A stretch of 64,000 bases of DNA from Bog-473 sp963719485 (GTDB lineage: Bacteria > Actinomycetota > Acidimicrobiia > Acidimicrobiales > RAAP-2): positions 3,286,001 through 3,350,000 of the forward strand of contig OY970387.1 in assembly GCA_963719485.1 (NCBI GenBank). The letters are read 5' to 3'. How positions within the stretch are numbered: position 1 is the stretch's first letter; each line of letters starts with the position of its first letter. Under the pieces are notes generated by a model, which saw only the letters and a program-made list of their open reading frames with translations, did no database searches and was not told the DNA's origin. The translations under genes and the position numbers were made by a program. Positions 7,532-15,129 of this stretch are shown here, piece after piece.

Positions 7532-8392
7532 GTGCCCGAATTGCCCGAGATGCAGGCGCTGTCCGAACGCCTCGACGCCCTCCTCGCCGGAGCCACGCTC
7601 GAGCGGGCCGATCTGCTCGGGTTCTCGTCGTTGAAGACCTACGCGCCGAAGCCCGAGGACCTCTACGGGCACACGCTGCGTTCGGTCGGCCGGCGGGCCA
7701 AATACCTGGTCTGGACGTTCGACGACGGGAGCCGGATGGTGCTCCATCTCTCCCAGGCCGGCCGGCTGGACATGGAGGAGCCGCCGAAGAAGACCAAGCC
7801 CCGCGGCGCGGTGGCCCGCTTCACCTTCACGACCGCCGGAGCCAGCCCGTCGACCGTGGCCGTGCTCGTGCGCGAGTACGGCACGCAGCGCAAGGCGTCG
7901 TGGTGGATGCTGGCGCCGGGGGACGAGGGGCCGCTGGCGGGGCTCGGGCCCGAGCCCGGGAGCGACGAGTTCGCCGCGTTCATCCGCACGAGTGACTCGC
8001 GGCGACACCTGACCACCGACCTGCGCGACCAGCACGTGGTGTCGGGCATCGGTCGGGGCTGGGGCGACGACATCCTGCACCGGGCCAAGCTGTCGCCGTT
8101 CGCCTCGCTGCACTCGCTCACGCCAGACCAGCGCGAGGCGTTGCTGACCGCGGCCACCGACGTCCTGGACGAGGCGCTCGAGCTCGAGCGCACCCGGGAG
8201 GGCGGCCTGTCGGAGGCCAAGCTGGGCGGCCGCTTCAAGGTGCACAACCGCGTCGGCGAGCCCTGCCCGACCCCGTGCGGCGACACCCTGCGCCGAGTGT
8301 CGTTCGAGTCCTACGAGATGGCGTACTGCCCGACGTGCCAGACGGGCGGCAAGGTGCTGGCGGACCGCCGGCTCTCCCGCCTCCTCAAATGA
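7532..8392 (+). CDS. Formamidopyrimidine-DNA glycosylase family protein (Fpg/Nei-like)
   Basis: 286 residues, normal for the family. The GTG-initiated N-terminus reads PELPEM, exposing the catalytic Pro and following Glu used for Schiff-base chemistry on damaged DNA. The helix-two-turn-helix lies around 170-230 and a C-terminal zinc finger has Cys-x3-Cys (CPTPC) and Cys-x2-Cys (CPTC) near 248-272. These enzymes excise oxidised bases and nick the strand. The GTG at 7532 is favoured because it puts the catalytic Pro directly after the initiator. Fpg versus Nei specificity is not resolved. Confidence 0.9.
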   Translation: MPELPEMQALSERLDALLAGATLERADLLGFSSLKTYAPKPEDLYGHTLRSVGRRAKYLVWTFDDGSRMVLHLSQAGRLDMEEPPKKTKPRGAVARFTFTTAGASPSTVAVLVREYGTQRKASWWMLAPGDEGPLAGLGPEPGSDEFAAFIRTSDSRRHLTTDLRDQHVVSGIGRGWGDDILHRAKLSPFASLHSLTPDQREALLTAATDVLDEALELERTREGGLSEAKLGGRFKVHNRVGEPCPTPCGDTLRRVSFESYEMAYCPTCQTGGKVLADRRLSRLLK

Positions 8393-8403
8393 GCGAGCTG
8401 ACG

Positions 8404-9555
8404 TCAGTCAGACGGGAGTCGGCTCTCTCGAAGCGAACGAACGAACCTGCTTTGGAGAACTCGACGCGCCGCGGGGACTTGCAGGATCCTCGTCAGGTGG
8501 GAGTACAGATAGCTTCCTCGGATGGCCTGCAGCTCTCGCTGGAGTTCACGGTTTGATCGCTCGTTGACAGCCAGTGCCCAATAGACCTCATTCAACATAG
8601 AAGGCTCGTAGTACTTTCCACCCCGCTCTGTCGCCCTCGCCTCTCTGGCGTCCTCGGCTTCCGCCCACGATGCCAACGCTTCATGGTCGGACAGAACGTC
8701 CCTGTTCGGTCGGGCAGAAAAGTATGCGAACAAGGTGGATTGTGGATTGTCGGTGAGGTATTCGGCATCCCGATCCAAAACGAATTGTCCCCAGTGTTCC
8801 CGTTCGCCGGGATCCACTGTGGCCGCAAACAAGTTCGCATTGTGCGTCAGGACCGGGTAAGCCAGAGCGCCTCCCAGTGGAACGATTTCGGCAACGTGGA
8901 AGTACCGACGGAGCGTCTCAACGATGAGTTCGGAATGTACGGCTTCGCTTGGATCAATCTCAATGAACAGATCGAGAAGTGGATAGGCCATGGACTGGCG
9001 TACGTGGTCCGGAAGGGCTTTGTTCAGTCGCCACGCCTCGTCCCATGCGTCGGCGGAATACTGATTCCTGTGCGGTCCGACGTAGTCGAAGGAGATGAAC
9101 CATCCGTCATCGGGAAGCAGTGTGCAGATGTTCCTGAAGACCCGATCCAGGCGGGTCACGTGGTGAGCAGCCGCATGGTTGACGACGAGATCGAAGGGCC
9201 CGCAGTCAGCGGGGAGGGCCTCCGTGTTGATGTCCATTTTCGTATAGCGAACGGGCCGGTCTCCTGCTGCCTCTCGCGCTTCGTTGAGGAGTGAATCGGA
9301 GAGGTCGATACCGACGGCTTCTTTGATGAATCCGGCGTCGAGCATCTCCCTTTCGACCCAACCGTTGCCGCAGTTCAAGATCAACGCCCGATCGAAGACC
9401 TCCCCGGTCCGACGAGCAAAATGTCTCCACCAGCTGATCGTCTCATCGCCGGAGATTCGACGGTTGAACATCCGGTTCGTGCAATCGAGGGCGTTCCAGT
9501 AGTCAGCAACGTCGTAGTAGGCCTCGAAGCTCTGGTTGACGTCCCGCGGCTGCAT
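8404..9555 (-). CDS. Class I SAM-dependent methyltransferase, likely acquired
   Basis: 383 residues. The methyltransferase core is in the first half: LILNCGNGWVEREMLDAG (motif I, about 58-75), AVGIDLSDSLLNEA, and the motif IV region FDLVVNHAAAHHVTRLDRVF. The second half is a helical extension ending in a basic, possibly coiled segment with ERSNRELQRELQAIRG, seen in some glycan-modifying methyltransferases fused or linked to glycosyltransferases. Its base composition is clearly less GC-rich than both neighbours, which suggests horizontal transfer. A sugar-methylating role is only a guess. Confidence 0.75.
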   Translation of the reverse strand: MQPRDVNQSFEAYYDVADYWNALDCTNRMFNRRISGDETISWWRHFARRTGEVFDRALILNCGNGWVEREMLDAGFIKEAVGIDLSDSLLNEAREAAGDRPVRYTKMDINTEALPADCGPFDLVVNHAAAHHVTRLDRVFRNICTLLPDDGWFISFDYVGPHRNQYSADAWDEAWRLNKALPDHVRQSMAYPLLDLFIEIDPSEAVHSELIVETLRRYFHVAEIVPLGGALAYPVLTHNANLFAATVDPGEREHWGQFVLDRDAEYLTDNPQSTLFAYFSARPNRDVLSDHEALASWAEAEDAREARATERGGKYYEPSMLNEVYWALAVNERSNRELQRELQAIRGSYLYSHLTRILQVPAARRVLQSRFVRSLRESRLPSD

Positions 9556-9757
9556 TATTTCCGGAGAGCAGATCGCTCCGAGCGAGCAAGTGGTTTCATT
9601 CGACAGGAGTCTAGGCTCGTCAGTGCATCGATCTCGTGGTCTGTGACGCGTGCACCCAGTCCTCTGGCGTCGCCGGTCTGCGGACGGGAGTCAACCGATT
9701 CTGCGTATCCCTACATTGTCCGAATCCTGGGAGTACGACTGAATCCCGAGAGACGTA

Positions 9758-10393
9758 CTAGTTCAGTTGCCGGACCACGGTGACGACCTTGCCGAAGATC
9801 GTCACCTCGTCGGGACCGTCGAACACCATCGGCTCGTAGGCCGTGTTGGCCGGCGTGAGCACGACGCGCCCGTTCTTGCGGCTGAAGGTCTTGACGGTGG
9901 CCTCGCCGTCGTTGATGCCGGCGACCACGACGTCGCCGTTGTCCGCCTCGGGCTGCTGGCGCACCACGACGTAGTCACCGTCGAAGATCCCCGCGTCGGT
10001 CATGGAGTCGCCGCGCACGCGCAGCATGAACGCGGGCCCGCTGCCGGTGAACTGTGCCGGCATGGGCAGGAGCTCCTCGATGTTCTCCTGGGCCAGCACG
10101 CCGGTCCCAGCCGCCACCTCGCCGACCAGCGGCACGTTGTGCACGGCCGACGCCGGCAACTTGGAGGAGGTGTCGGGGTCGAAGTGGACCTGGATGGCCC
10201 GGGGCTTGCTCGGGTCCTTGGACAGGTAGCCCTCGCGCTGGAGCACGGCCAGGTGGGTGTGCACGGTGGCCGAGGAGGCCAGCCCCACCGCCTCGCCGAT
10301 CTCGCGCACCGAGGGCGGATAGCCCCGGTCGCGCTGGCAGTCGGCGATGAAGTTCAGGATCTGCAGCCGCTTCCCGCTCAGGACCTCGGCCAT
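9758..10393 (-). CDS. lexA: LexA repressor
   Basis: 211 residues. An N-terminal winged helix (residues 1-65) has SVREIGEAVGLASSATVHTHL. The self-cleavage Ala95-Gly96 lies in GEVAAGTG, the nucleophile is Ser130 (RGDSMTD) and the general base Lys168 (ATVKTF), so the autoprotease is complete. LexA represses SOS genes and is cleaved when RecA-ssDNA forms. The ATG at 10393 has a good AGGAG site nine bases upstream; a longer in-frame extension to 10522 would cover the LexA boxes and is rejected. Two LexA boxes 50-115 bp upstream indicate autorepression. Confidence 0.95.
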   Translation of the reverse strand: MAEVLSGKRLQILNFIADCQRDRGYPPSVREIGEAVGLASSATVHTHLAVLQREGYLSKDPSKPRAIQVHFDPDTSSKLPASAVHNVPLVGEVAAGTGVLAQENIEELLPMPAQFTGSGPAFMLRVRGDSMTDAGIFDGDYVVVRQQPEADNGDVVVAGINDGEATVKTFSRKNGRVVLTPANTAYEPMVFDGPDEVTIFGKVVTVVRQLN

Positions 10394-10445
10394 CGGCGTC
10401 TCCTTTGGTGCCCACCCCGGCCTGCGCCGGGCCCCTCCCGGGGGC

Positions 10446-10459
10446 CGAACATCCGTTCG
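10446..10459. promoter_or_regulatory. LexA box (SOS operator) upstream of lexA
   Basis: CGAACATCCGTTCG matches the actinobacterial and Gram-positive consensus CGAAC-N4-GTTCG with perfect half-sites. It lies 53 bp before the lexA start codon. Confidence 0.85.
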
Positions 10460-10494
10460 TGACGCACCACGATACCCAAGTGGAGGGCCCAAAG

Positions 10495-10508
10495 CAAACA
10501 CCTGTTCG
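10495..10508. promoter_or_regulatory. Second, weaker LexA box upstream of lexA
   Basis: CAAACACCTGTTCG differs from the consensus in one half-site base. Its centre is 49 bp from that of the perfect box, which would allow two LexA dimers on the lexA promoter. Confidence 0.6.
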
Positions 10509-10522
10509 ATTTCGGTCTCCAT

Positions 10523-11114
10523 GGAGATGGCGCCGACCGTGGCTCTGTCAGCTCCGCTCGGGTGACGACCATCGCGTCAGTGAGCGAGCCCCTCCCACGG
10601 GCGCGCGCGCAGTAGCTGATGGGTGGAGGGCAGCCAGACGACGCCTGACCTCCCGTCGGCCCTCAACTGCCCCTCGATTGTTTCTTGTGCAACCCCGTTT
10701 GCCGTCACAGCAAACAGGGCATCTTGGAGGGCAGTGCGAGTCGTACCGGCATGAGCTCCGCGCGCAGGTGCGCGCAGAGGGGGTTGCCACACGGTCGCGG
10801 GGTGAATTCCCTGCGGCGCAACCCGACCGATCCCGGGGCAGCCCGGGCGGCGGCTGAGGTCGTTGAGCTTCTTGCCGGGGCCCCGGACGTCGGTGACGGT
10901 TCCAAGGAGTGGTCAGTGGTCGCATGGGCCGAGGAGGACAACATCTGGCTGTTACGTGAGGCCGGCTGCCGGGTAGTCGGACATCAGAGCCTGACCGTAT
11001 GAGTCACCCCGAGCGCTCCGCAGGTCAGACACAAGTTCCGTACAACCAGTGGGTCGATCCGAGCGCTTCGGCGTTCGACGACCACGACAAAGAAGAAAGA
11101 AGGGTGAGATCCCG
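10523..11114. other. Gene-free stretch between lexA and the FtsH-like gene
   Basis: About 590 bp. Short open frames on both strands have no recognisable similarity, no convincing ribosome-binding site and composition like non-coding GC-rich DNA. One minus-strand frame (10577-10792) gives a peptide ending TALQDALFAVTANGVAQETI... that could be a degraded gene tail, but I cannot identify it. A GAAGAAAGAAGGGTGAG purine run just before 11115 is the ribosome-binding site of the next gene. Confidence 0.4.
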
Positions 11115-12968
11115 ATGCGCACCAAGCAAGAGGGCTCCAGCGCCGTCACCGACGTGAGGAACCCGAGCGGCCAGCTGGACCTGCTCGCCCTCGCCAGCGA
11201 CGCCGTGCTGAGCGGCAAGGCGGACGTCACGGATATCCGTGAGAAGCGCCGGACCCACAAGATCCGTCGCACCCTTCTGATCTTCGTCCTCATCGAGATC
11301 TACTTCGCCTGGCGCGTCTACGACGCGCACACTGGTGGGCACTTCTCGCTGTGGATCCCGGGGCTCTCGCTTGTGAGCCACCTGGGCAAGTTCGGCATCA
11401 TCATCCTGGTGGTCGGCCTCATGGGCATCGTCGTGATGTCCCCGTTCATCTTCGGAGGTCGTTCGCCGCACAAGGTCTACCGGTCCAGTGACATCGATGT
11501 CCGGCTGTCCGACGTGCGGGGCGCGGACGGCGTCAAGTGCGAGGTGATCAACACGCTGAACCTCTTCTTGGGGTTCCGCACCTTCGCTCAGGTGATGGGC
11601 GGCACCGCGCGGCGTGGCGTCCTCTTCGAGGGCGGCCCCGGTACGGGCAAGACCTTCATGGCCAAGGCGATGGCAGGCGAAGCCGGCGTTCCGTTCCTCT
11701 TCGTGAGCTCGTCAGCCTTCCAGTCGATGTACTACGGGCAGACGAACCGCAAGATCCGGTCCTACTTCCGGGCGCTGCGCAAGGCCGCACGCCAGGAGGG
11801 TGGTGCCATCGGCTTCATCGAGGAGATCGACGCCATCGGTGGCGCACGCTCGTCCATGGGCTCGGGACGGTCCGAAGGCGTCTCCGGCGTGGTGAACGAG
11901 CTGCTGATCCAGATGCAGAGCTTCGACGAGCCCACCAAGGGCGAGGCCGTCAAGGGAGCGTTCGTCTCGGCCGTGAATCGTTGGCTGCCGCACAGCGTCC
12001 AGCTCTCGCGCAAGGCACCGAGCCAGTCGAACATCTTGGTCATCGGCGCCACCAACCGGAAGTCGGACCTCGACCCGGCCCTGATTCGCCCCGGCCGTTT
12101 CGACCGCTCGATCACCTTCAACCTGCCGACCCGCACCGAGCGGGCTGACATCTTGAGCTACTACCTCCAGAAGAAGGCGCACGGGCCTGAGCTCGACGAC
12201 CCCACGGCCGTCGACCGCCTGGCTGCCATGACCAAGGGTTACTCCCCCGTCATGCTCGAGCACCTCTTGGACGAGGCGCTCGTCGTGGCCCTGCGTCGCA
12301 ACGCTCGTCAGATGACCGGCAAGGACATCAACGACGCGAAGCTCGTCACCGAGCTGGGTATGCCGTCGGAGAGCGCCGTCTACACCGAGGCCGAGCGCCG
12401 CGCTGTAGCGACGCACGAGGCCGGGCACTGCACGGTCGCCTACTTCGAAGGCAAGGCCCGGACCCTCGAGGTCCTCTCGATCAAGAAGCGCGCCGTGTCG
12501 CTCGGGCTCCTGGCCCACGGCGACCTCGAGGAGCGCTTCACGATGACGAAGTCCAAGATCAAGGCCCTTCTGCAGATCGCCATGGGCGGCATGGCCGCCG
12601 AGGAGATCCACTTCGGCGAGGCCGGCACCGGTCCCGCTGGTGACCTCCAGTCGGCCACCGAGTACGCCGCAGCCATGGTCGGTGCGTACGGGATGGGCGA
12701 CGAACTGATCTCCTACATGGGCTCGGCCACGCCCGGCTCGATCATCGACAAGGTGCTCGGTTCCGAGGACGCCCGCAAGGAAGTCTCGCGGCTCCTCAAG
12801 GGGGCCAAGGCTGACGCCGTCTCAGTGCTCACCGCGAATGCGCACGTGCTCGAAGCTCTGCGCGACGCGCTCTTGGAGCGTCACGAACTGATCGGAGCGG
12901 AGATCACCGCGGTGATCGAAGACGCCATCACGGCCAACGAGGCATCCAAGGTTCGTCTCTCGGCCTGA
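11115..12968 (+). CDS. FtsH-like membrane AAA+ zinc protease, divergent
   Basis: 617 residues. Two membrane segments (about 52-68 and 93-113) precede the AAA+ module: Walker A GGPGTGKT (173-180), a Walker B-like FIEEID (234-239) in which the usual Asp is Glu, and the second region of homology GATNRKSDLDPALIRPGRFDR (311-331). Between Walker B and that region there are about 35 extra residues (roughly 270-305) not found in standard FtsH. The protease domain keeps HEAGH (434-438) and the third zinc ligand Asp510 (AGDLQSAT). The pore loop reads MYYG instead of FVG. FtsH degrades membrane and regulatory proteins; this is probably an accessory paralogue with altered ATPase or substrate properties. 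ATG 11115 has a strong purine-rich ribosome-binding site. Confidence 0.85.
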   Translation: MRTKQEGSSAVTDVRNPSGQLDLLALASDAVLSGKADVTDIREKRRTHKIRRTLLIFVLIEIYFAWRVYDAHTGGHFSLWIPGLSLVSHLGKFGIIILVVGLMGIVVMSPFIFGGRSPHKVYRSSDIDVRLSDVRGADGVKCEVINTLNLFLGFRTFAQVMGGTARRGVLFEGGPGTGKTFMAKAMAGEAGVPFLFVSSSAFQSMYYGQTNRKIRSYFRALRKAARQEGGAIGFIEEIDAIGGARSSMGSGRSEGVSGVVNELLIQMQSFDEPTKGEAVKGAFVSAVNRWLPHSVQLSRKAPSQSNILVIGATNRKSDLDPALIRPGRFDRSITFNLPTRTERADILSYYLQKKAHGPELDDPTAVDRLAAMTKGYSPVMLEHLLDEALVVALRRNARQMTGKDINDAKLVTELGMPSESAVYTEAERRAVATHEAGHCTVAYFEGKARTLEVLSIKKRAVSLGLLAHGDLEERFTMTKSKIKALLQIAMGGMAAEEIHFGEAGTGPAGDLQSATEYAAAMVGAYGMGDELISYMGSATPGSIIDKVLGSEDARKEVSRLLKGAKADAVSVLTANAHVLEALRDALLERHELIGAEITAVIEDAITANEASKVRLSA

Positions 12969-12987
12969 GCAGGTTCTGCACCCGCAA

Positions 12988-13035
12988 CACCACGGCACCG
13001 CCGACTCCTTCGGGAGCCGGCGGTGTTACGTGGTG
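12988..13035. terminator. Strong nested hairpin, probable bidirectional terminator
   Basis: An inner stem CACCGCCGACTCC / GGAGCCGGCGGTG (one mismatch) closes on a TTCG tetraloop. It is flanked by an outer CACCACG (12988-12994) / CGTGGTG (13029-13035) pairing. It lies between the converging FtsH-like gene and the ABC ATPase fragment. Confidence 0.8.
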
Positions 13036-13052
13036 AACGAAGACGGACGAGG

Positions 13053-13433
13053 TCAGGGGGCGCTGGTCTCCCGGTGCACGCCCAGCTCGGCCAGGAGGCG
13101 ATCCCGCAGCGCATCGAAGGACGGCCCGCCGATTCGGCGCGGCCGAGGCAGGTCGACGGCCACGTCGAAGCGGATCCGACCCTCGCGCAGTACCAGGACC
13201 CGATCGGCCAGGACGACCGCCTCCTCGACGTCGTGGGTCACCAGCAGGACGCCCGGCCGGTGGCGGGCGCACAGGTCGGCCACCAGGTCCTGCATCTTGA
13301 GGCGGGTCAGGGCATCGAGGGCGGCGAAGGGCTCGTCGAGGAGGAGCAGCTCGGGCTCGCGGGCGAGCGCGCGGGCCAGGGCGATCCGCTGGGCCTCGCC
13401 ACCCGAGAGGGTGCCCGGCCAGGCGTCGGCCCC
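13053..13433 (-). pseudogene. Truncated ABC transporter ATPase (nitrate/sulfonate/taurine type)
   Basis: Reading minus strand from about 13433: the ABC signature LSGGEAQRIALARAL, Walker B LLLLDEPFAALDA, the H-loop LLVTHDVEEAV, and the usual DRVLVLREGRI tail ending at 13053. The whole N-terminal half, including Walker A and the Q-loop, is absent. The frame loses similarity just where the LexA-box region begins, and no start codon with a ribosome-binding site is in place. No permease or binding-protein gene is adjacent. It is best read as a deletion remnant; SsuB/TauB-type importers are the nearest family by eye. Confidence 0.8.
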
Positions 13434-13500
13434 CCTCTCTGTTGACAGCTTCCGCCCCCGGGTGGGCTGTCACACCTCCTCCGTAGGGTGTGGACGTGTG

Positions 13501-13577
13501 CGAACAGTTGTTCGGAAAAGGTGTTGACGACGAACACGTGTTCGTGATCCAATATGCGTGAAGCGAACAGGTGTTCG
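13501..13577 (+). promoter_or_regulatory. Array of three LexA boxes upstream of the LysM gene
   Basis: Three perfect CGAAC-N4-GTTCG sites: CGAACAGTTGTTCG (13501-13514), the fully palindromic CGAACACGTGTTCG (13531-13544) and CGAACAGGTGTTCG (13564-13577). Centres are 30 and 33 bp apart, close to three helical turns, so three LexA dimers could lie on one DNA face. A TTGACG element (13524-13529) with CAATAT 20 bp further on straddles the central box. The last box ends 15 bp before ATG 13593. Confidence 0.9.
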
Positions 13578-13592
13578 GAAGAGGGAGACGCC

Positions 13593-13949
13593 ATGACGGT
13601 CGCATATGAGCTCGATTTCGAGACGTACCGCCCCCGGCTGTACGTCTTGCCCGACCAGCCGGCGCGGCTCGCACCTTCCCCCCGGGTGCGCCGCCGCCGG
13701 GTGGTCGTGGCCGCGGCCCTCGTGACCCTGCTCGTCCTCTTGGCGTTGCCGATCCGCGCCCTCGGTGGCAGCACCCTGGCCCAGGCTCCGCCGACCCAAG
13801 GTCAGGAGTACATCGTGAAGGCCGGCGACACGCTCGCCTCCATCGCCACCCGGGCCGACCCTGCGCATGCCACCTCGCTCACCGGGCAGCTGACCCACGA
13901 GACGGGCACGAGCGTGGTCGTGCCGGGGGAGCACGTCTTCATTCCCTGA
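13593..13949 (+). CDS. SOS-induced membrane LysM protein, ChiZ/DivS/YneA-like division inhibitor candidate
   Basis: 118 residues. A cytoplasmic N-terminus of about 45 residues ends in RVRRRR, one membrane segment (about 47-65) follows, then a short linker and a LysM domain (about 78-118: EYIVKAGDTLASIATRADP ... VVVPGEHVFIP). The plan matches the SOS cell-division inhibitors near lexA and nrdR in actinobacteria (ChiZ/Rv2719c, DivS) and YneA in Bacillus. The triple LexA-box promoter directly upstream and a GAGGGAG ribosome-binding site support tight SOS control. It would act at the septum, binding peptidoglycan through LysM. It is 14 bp from nrdR. Confidence 0.85.
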   Translation: MTVAYELDFETYRPRLYVLPDQPARLAPSPRVRRRRVVVAAALVTLLVLLALPIRALGGSTLAQAPPTQGQEYIVKAGDTLASIATRADPAHATSLTGQLTHETGTSVVVPGEHVFIP

Positions 13950-13963
13950 CTATCGTCGGCGGT

Positions 13964-14431
13964 GTGCGGTGTCCCTGGTGCGGTGTCGATGACGACCGCG
14001 TCGTGGATTCGCGCCAGGCCGAAGAGGGCGGAGCGATCCGCCGCCGCCGTGAATGTCTCGGCTGCGAACGCCGCTTCACGACGTTCGAGCGGGTCGAGGA
14101 GGTCCCGCTGTGGGTGGTAAAGCGCAGCGGCCTGCGCGAGCCCTTCGACCGGGCCAAGGTCGTCGAGGGCATCCGCTCGGCCACCAAGAACCGTCCCGTC
14201 ACCAACGAGCAGATGGAGGAGCTCGCCCAGGCCGTGGAGGACGCGCTCCGGGCCGAGACCACGGAGCCGACCAGCCAACAGGTCGGCGTGGCCGTCCTCG
14301 AGCGCCTCCAAGGCCTCGACGACGTGGCCTATCTCCGTTTCGCCAGCGTCTACAAGGGCTTCGAGGAGGCCGGCGACTTCCAGCGCGAGGTGGGGCTGCT
14401 GACCAAGACGACGGAGCCGAAGCGGAAGTGA
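13964..14431 (+). CDS. nrdR: Transcriptional repressor NrdR
   Basis: 155 residues, full length. The zinc ribbon has Cys3-x2-Cys6 (MRCPWCG) and Cys31-x2-Cys34 (CLGCERRF), followed by the ATP-cone domain with VVKRSGLREPFDRAKVVEGI. NrdR represses ribonucleotide reductase operons according to ATP/dATP. A GTG start gives the canonical M-R-C-P. It is 14 bp downstream of the SOS LysM gene, so it may share SOS-induced transcription, and its stop overlaps the next start (TGATG). Confidence 0.95.
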   Translation: MRCPWCGVDDDRVVDSRQAEEGGAIRRRRECLGCERRFTTFERVEEVPLWVVKRSGLREPFDRAKVVEGIRSATKNRPVTNEQMEELAQAVEDALRAETTEPTSQQVGVAVLERLQGLDDVAYLRFASVYKGFEEAGDFQREVGLLTKTTEPKRK

Positions 14432-15129
14432 TGAAGGAGACGCCGGGCGTCGCCCTGGCCGTCTACGCCCATCCCGACGACGCCGACGTCGCCTGCGGCG
14501 GCACGCTGGCCCGCTGGGCAAAGGCGGGCGGGACCGTGCACCTGGTCGTCTGCACCGACGGCGGCAAGGGGACGGCCGACCCCGAGGTGGTGCCGGAGGA
14601 TCTGGCGGCCCGGCGCGCCACCGAGCTCGAGGCGTCGTCGGCGCTGATCGGCCTCACCAGCGTCGACAACCTCGGCTTCCCCGACGGCGAGCTCACCGAC
14701 TCCGAGGACTTCCGGCGCACACTGGTCGAGCGGGTGCGCGCGTTGCGACCCGACGTGGTCTGCGGCCACGACCCCACGGCGGTGTTCTTCGGCCAGGACT
14801 ACTTCAACCACCGCGACCACCGGATCGCCGGGGCGGCGCTGCTCGATGCCGTGGCCCCGGCCGCGGCGCTCCCGCACTACTTTCCCGGCGCCGGCCCGCC
14901 CCACCAGGTGTCCACGGTGCTCCTGTCGGCCACCCTCGAGCCCGACGAATGGGTCGACATCAGCGACACCATCGAGACGAAGGCCTCGGCGGTGGAGTGC
15001 CACCGGACCCAGTTCGCCGACCAGGACGGGTGGGCCGGCGAGGCGGTGCGGCGCCGGGCAGCCGAGGAGGGCCGGAGGGCCGGCGTGGCCTACGCCGAGG
15101 GGTTCCGCCGGTTGACCCTCGGTGGCTGA
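14431..15129 (+). CDS. PIG-L/LmbE-family N-acetylglucosaminyl deacetylase
   Basis: 232 residues. The zinc-binding AHPDDADVACGG motif (about 12-23) supplies His, Asp and Asp, and the third ligand is in YFNHRDHRIAG (about 127). This family deacetylates GlcNAc-linked substrates, including mycothiol precursors (MshB) and mycothiol conjugates (Mca). The exact substrate is not readable. It is translationally coupled to nrdR upstream and overlaps dinB by 8 bp, so it sits within the DNA-damage transcription unit; if an Mca-type enzyme, a detoxification role during damage would make sense. Confidence 0.85.
   Translation: MKETPGVALAVYAHPDDADVACGGTLARWAKAGGTVHLVVCTDGGKGTADPEVVPEDLAARRATELEASSALIGLTSVDNLGFPDGELTDSEDFRRTLVERVRALRPDVVCGHDPTAVFFGQDYFNHRDHRIAGAALLDAVAPAAALPHYFPGAGPPHQVSTVLLSATLEPDEWVDISDTIETKASAVECHRTQFADQDGWAGEAVRRRAAEEGRRAGVAYAEGFRRLTLGG

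Noticed and set aside
10685..11002. 105-residue plus-strand frame upstream of the FtsH-like gene
   Set aside because: No ribosome-binding site, no recognisable similarity and an unlikely composition; left as gene-free.
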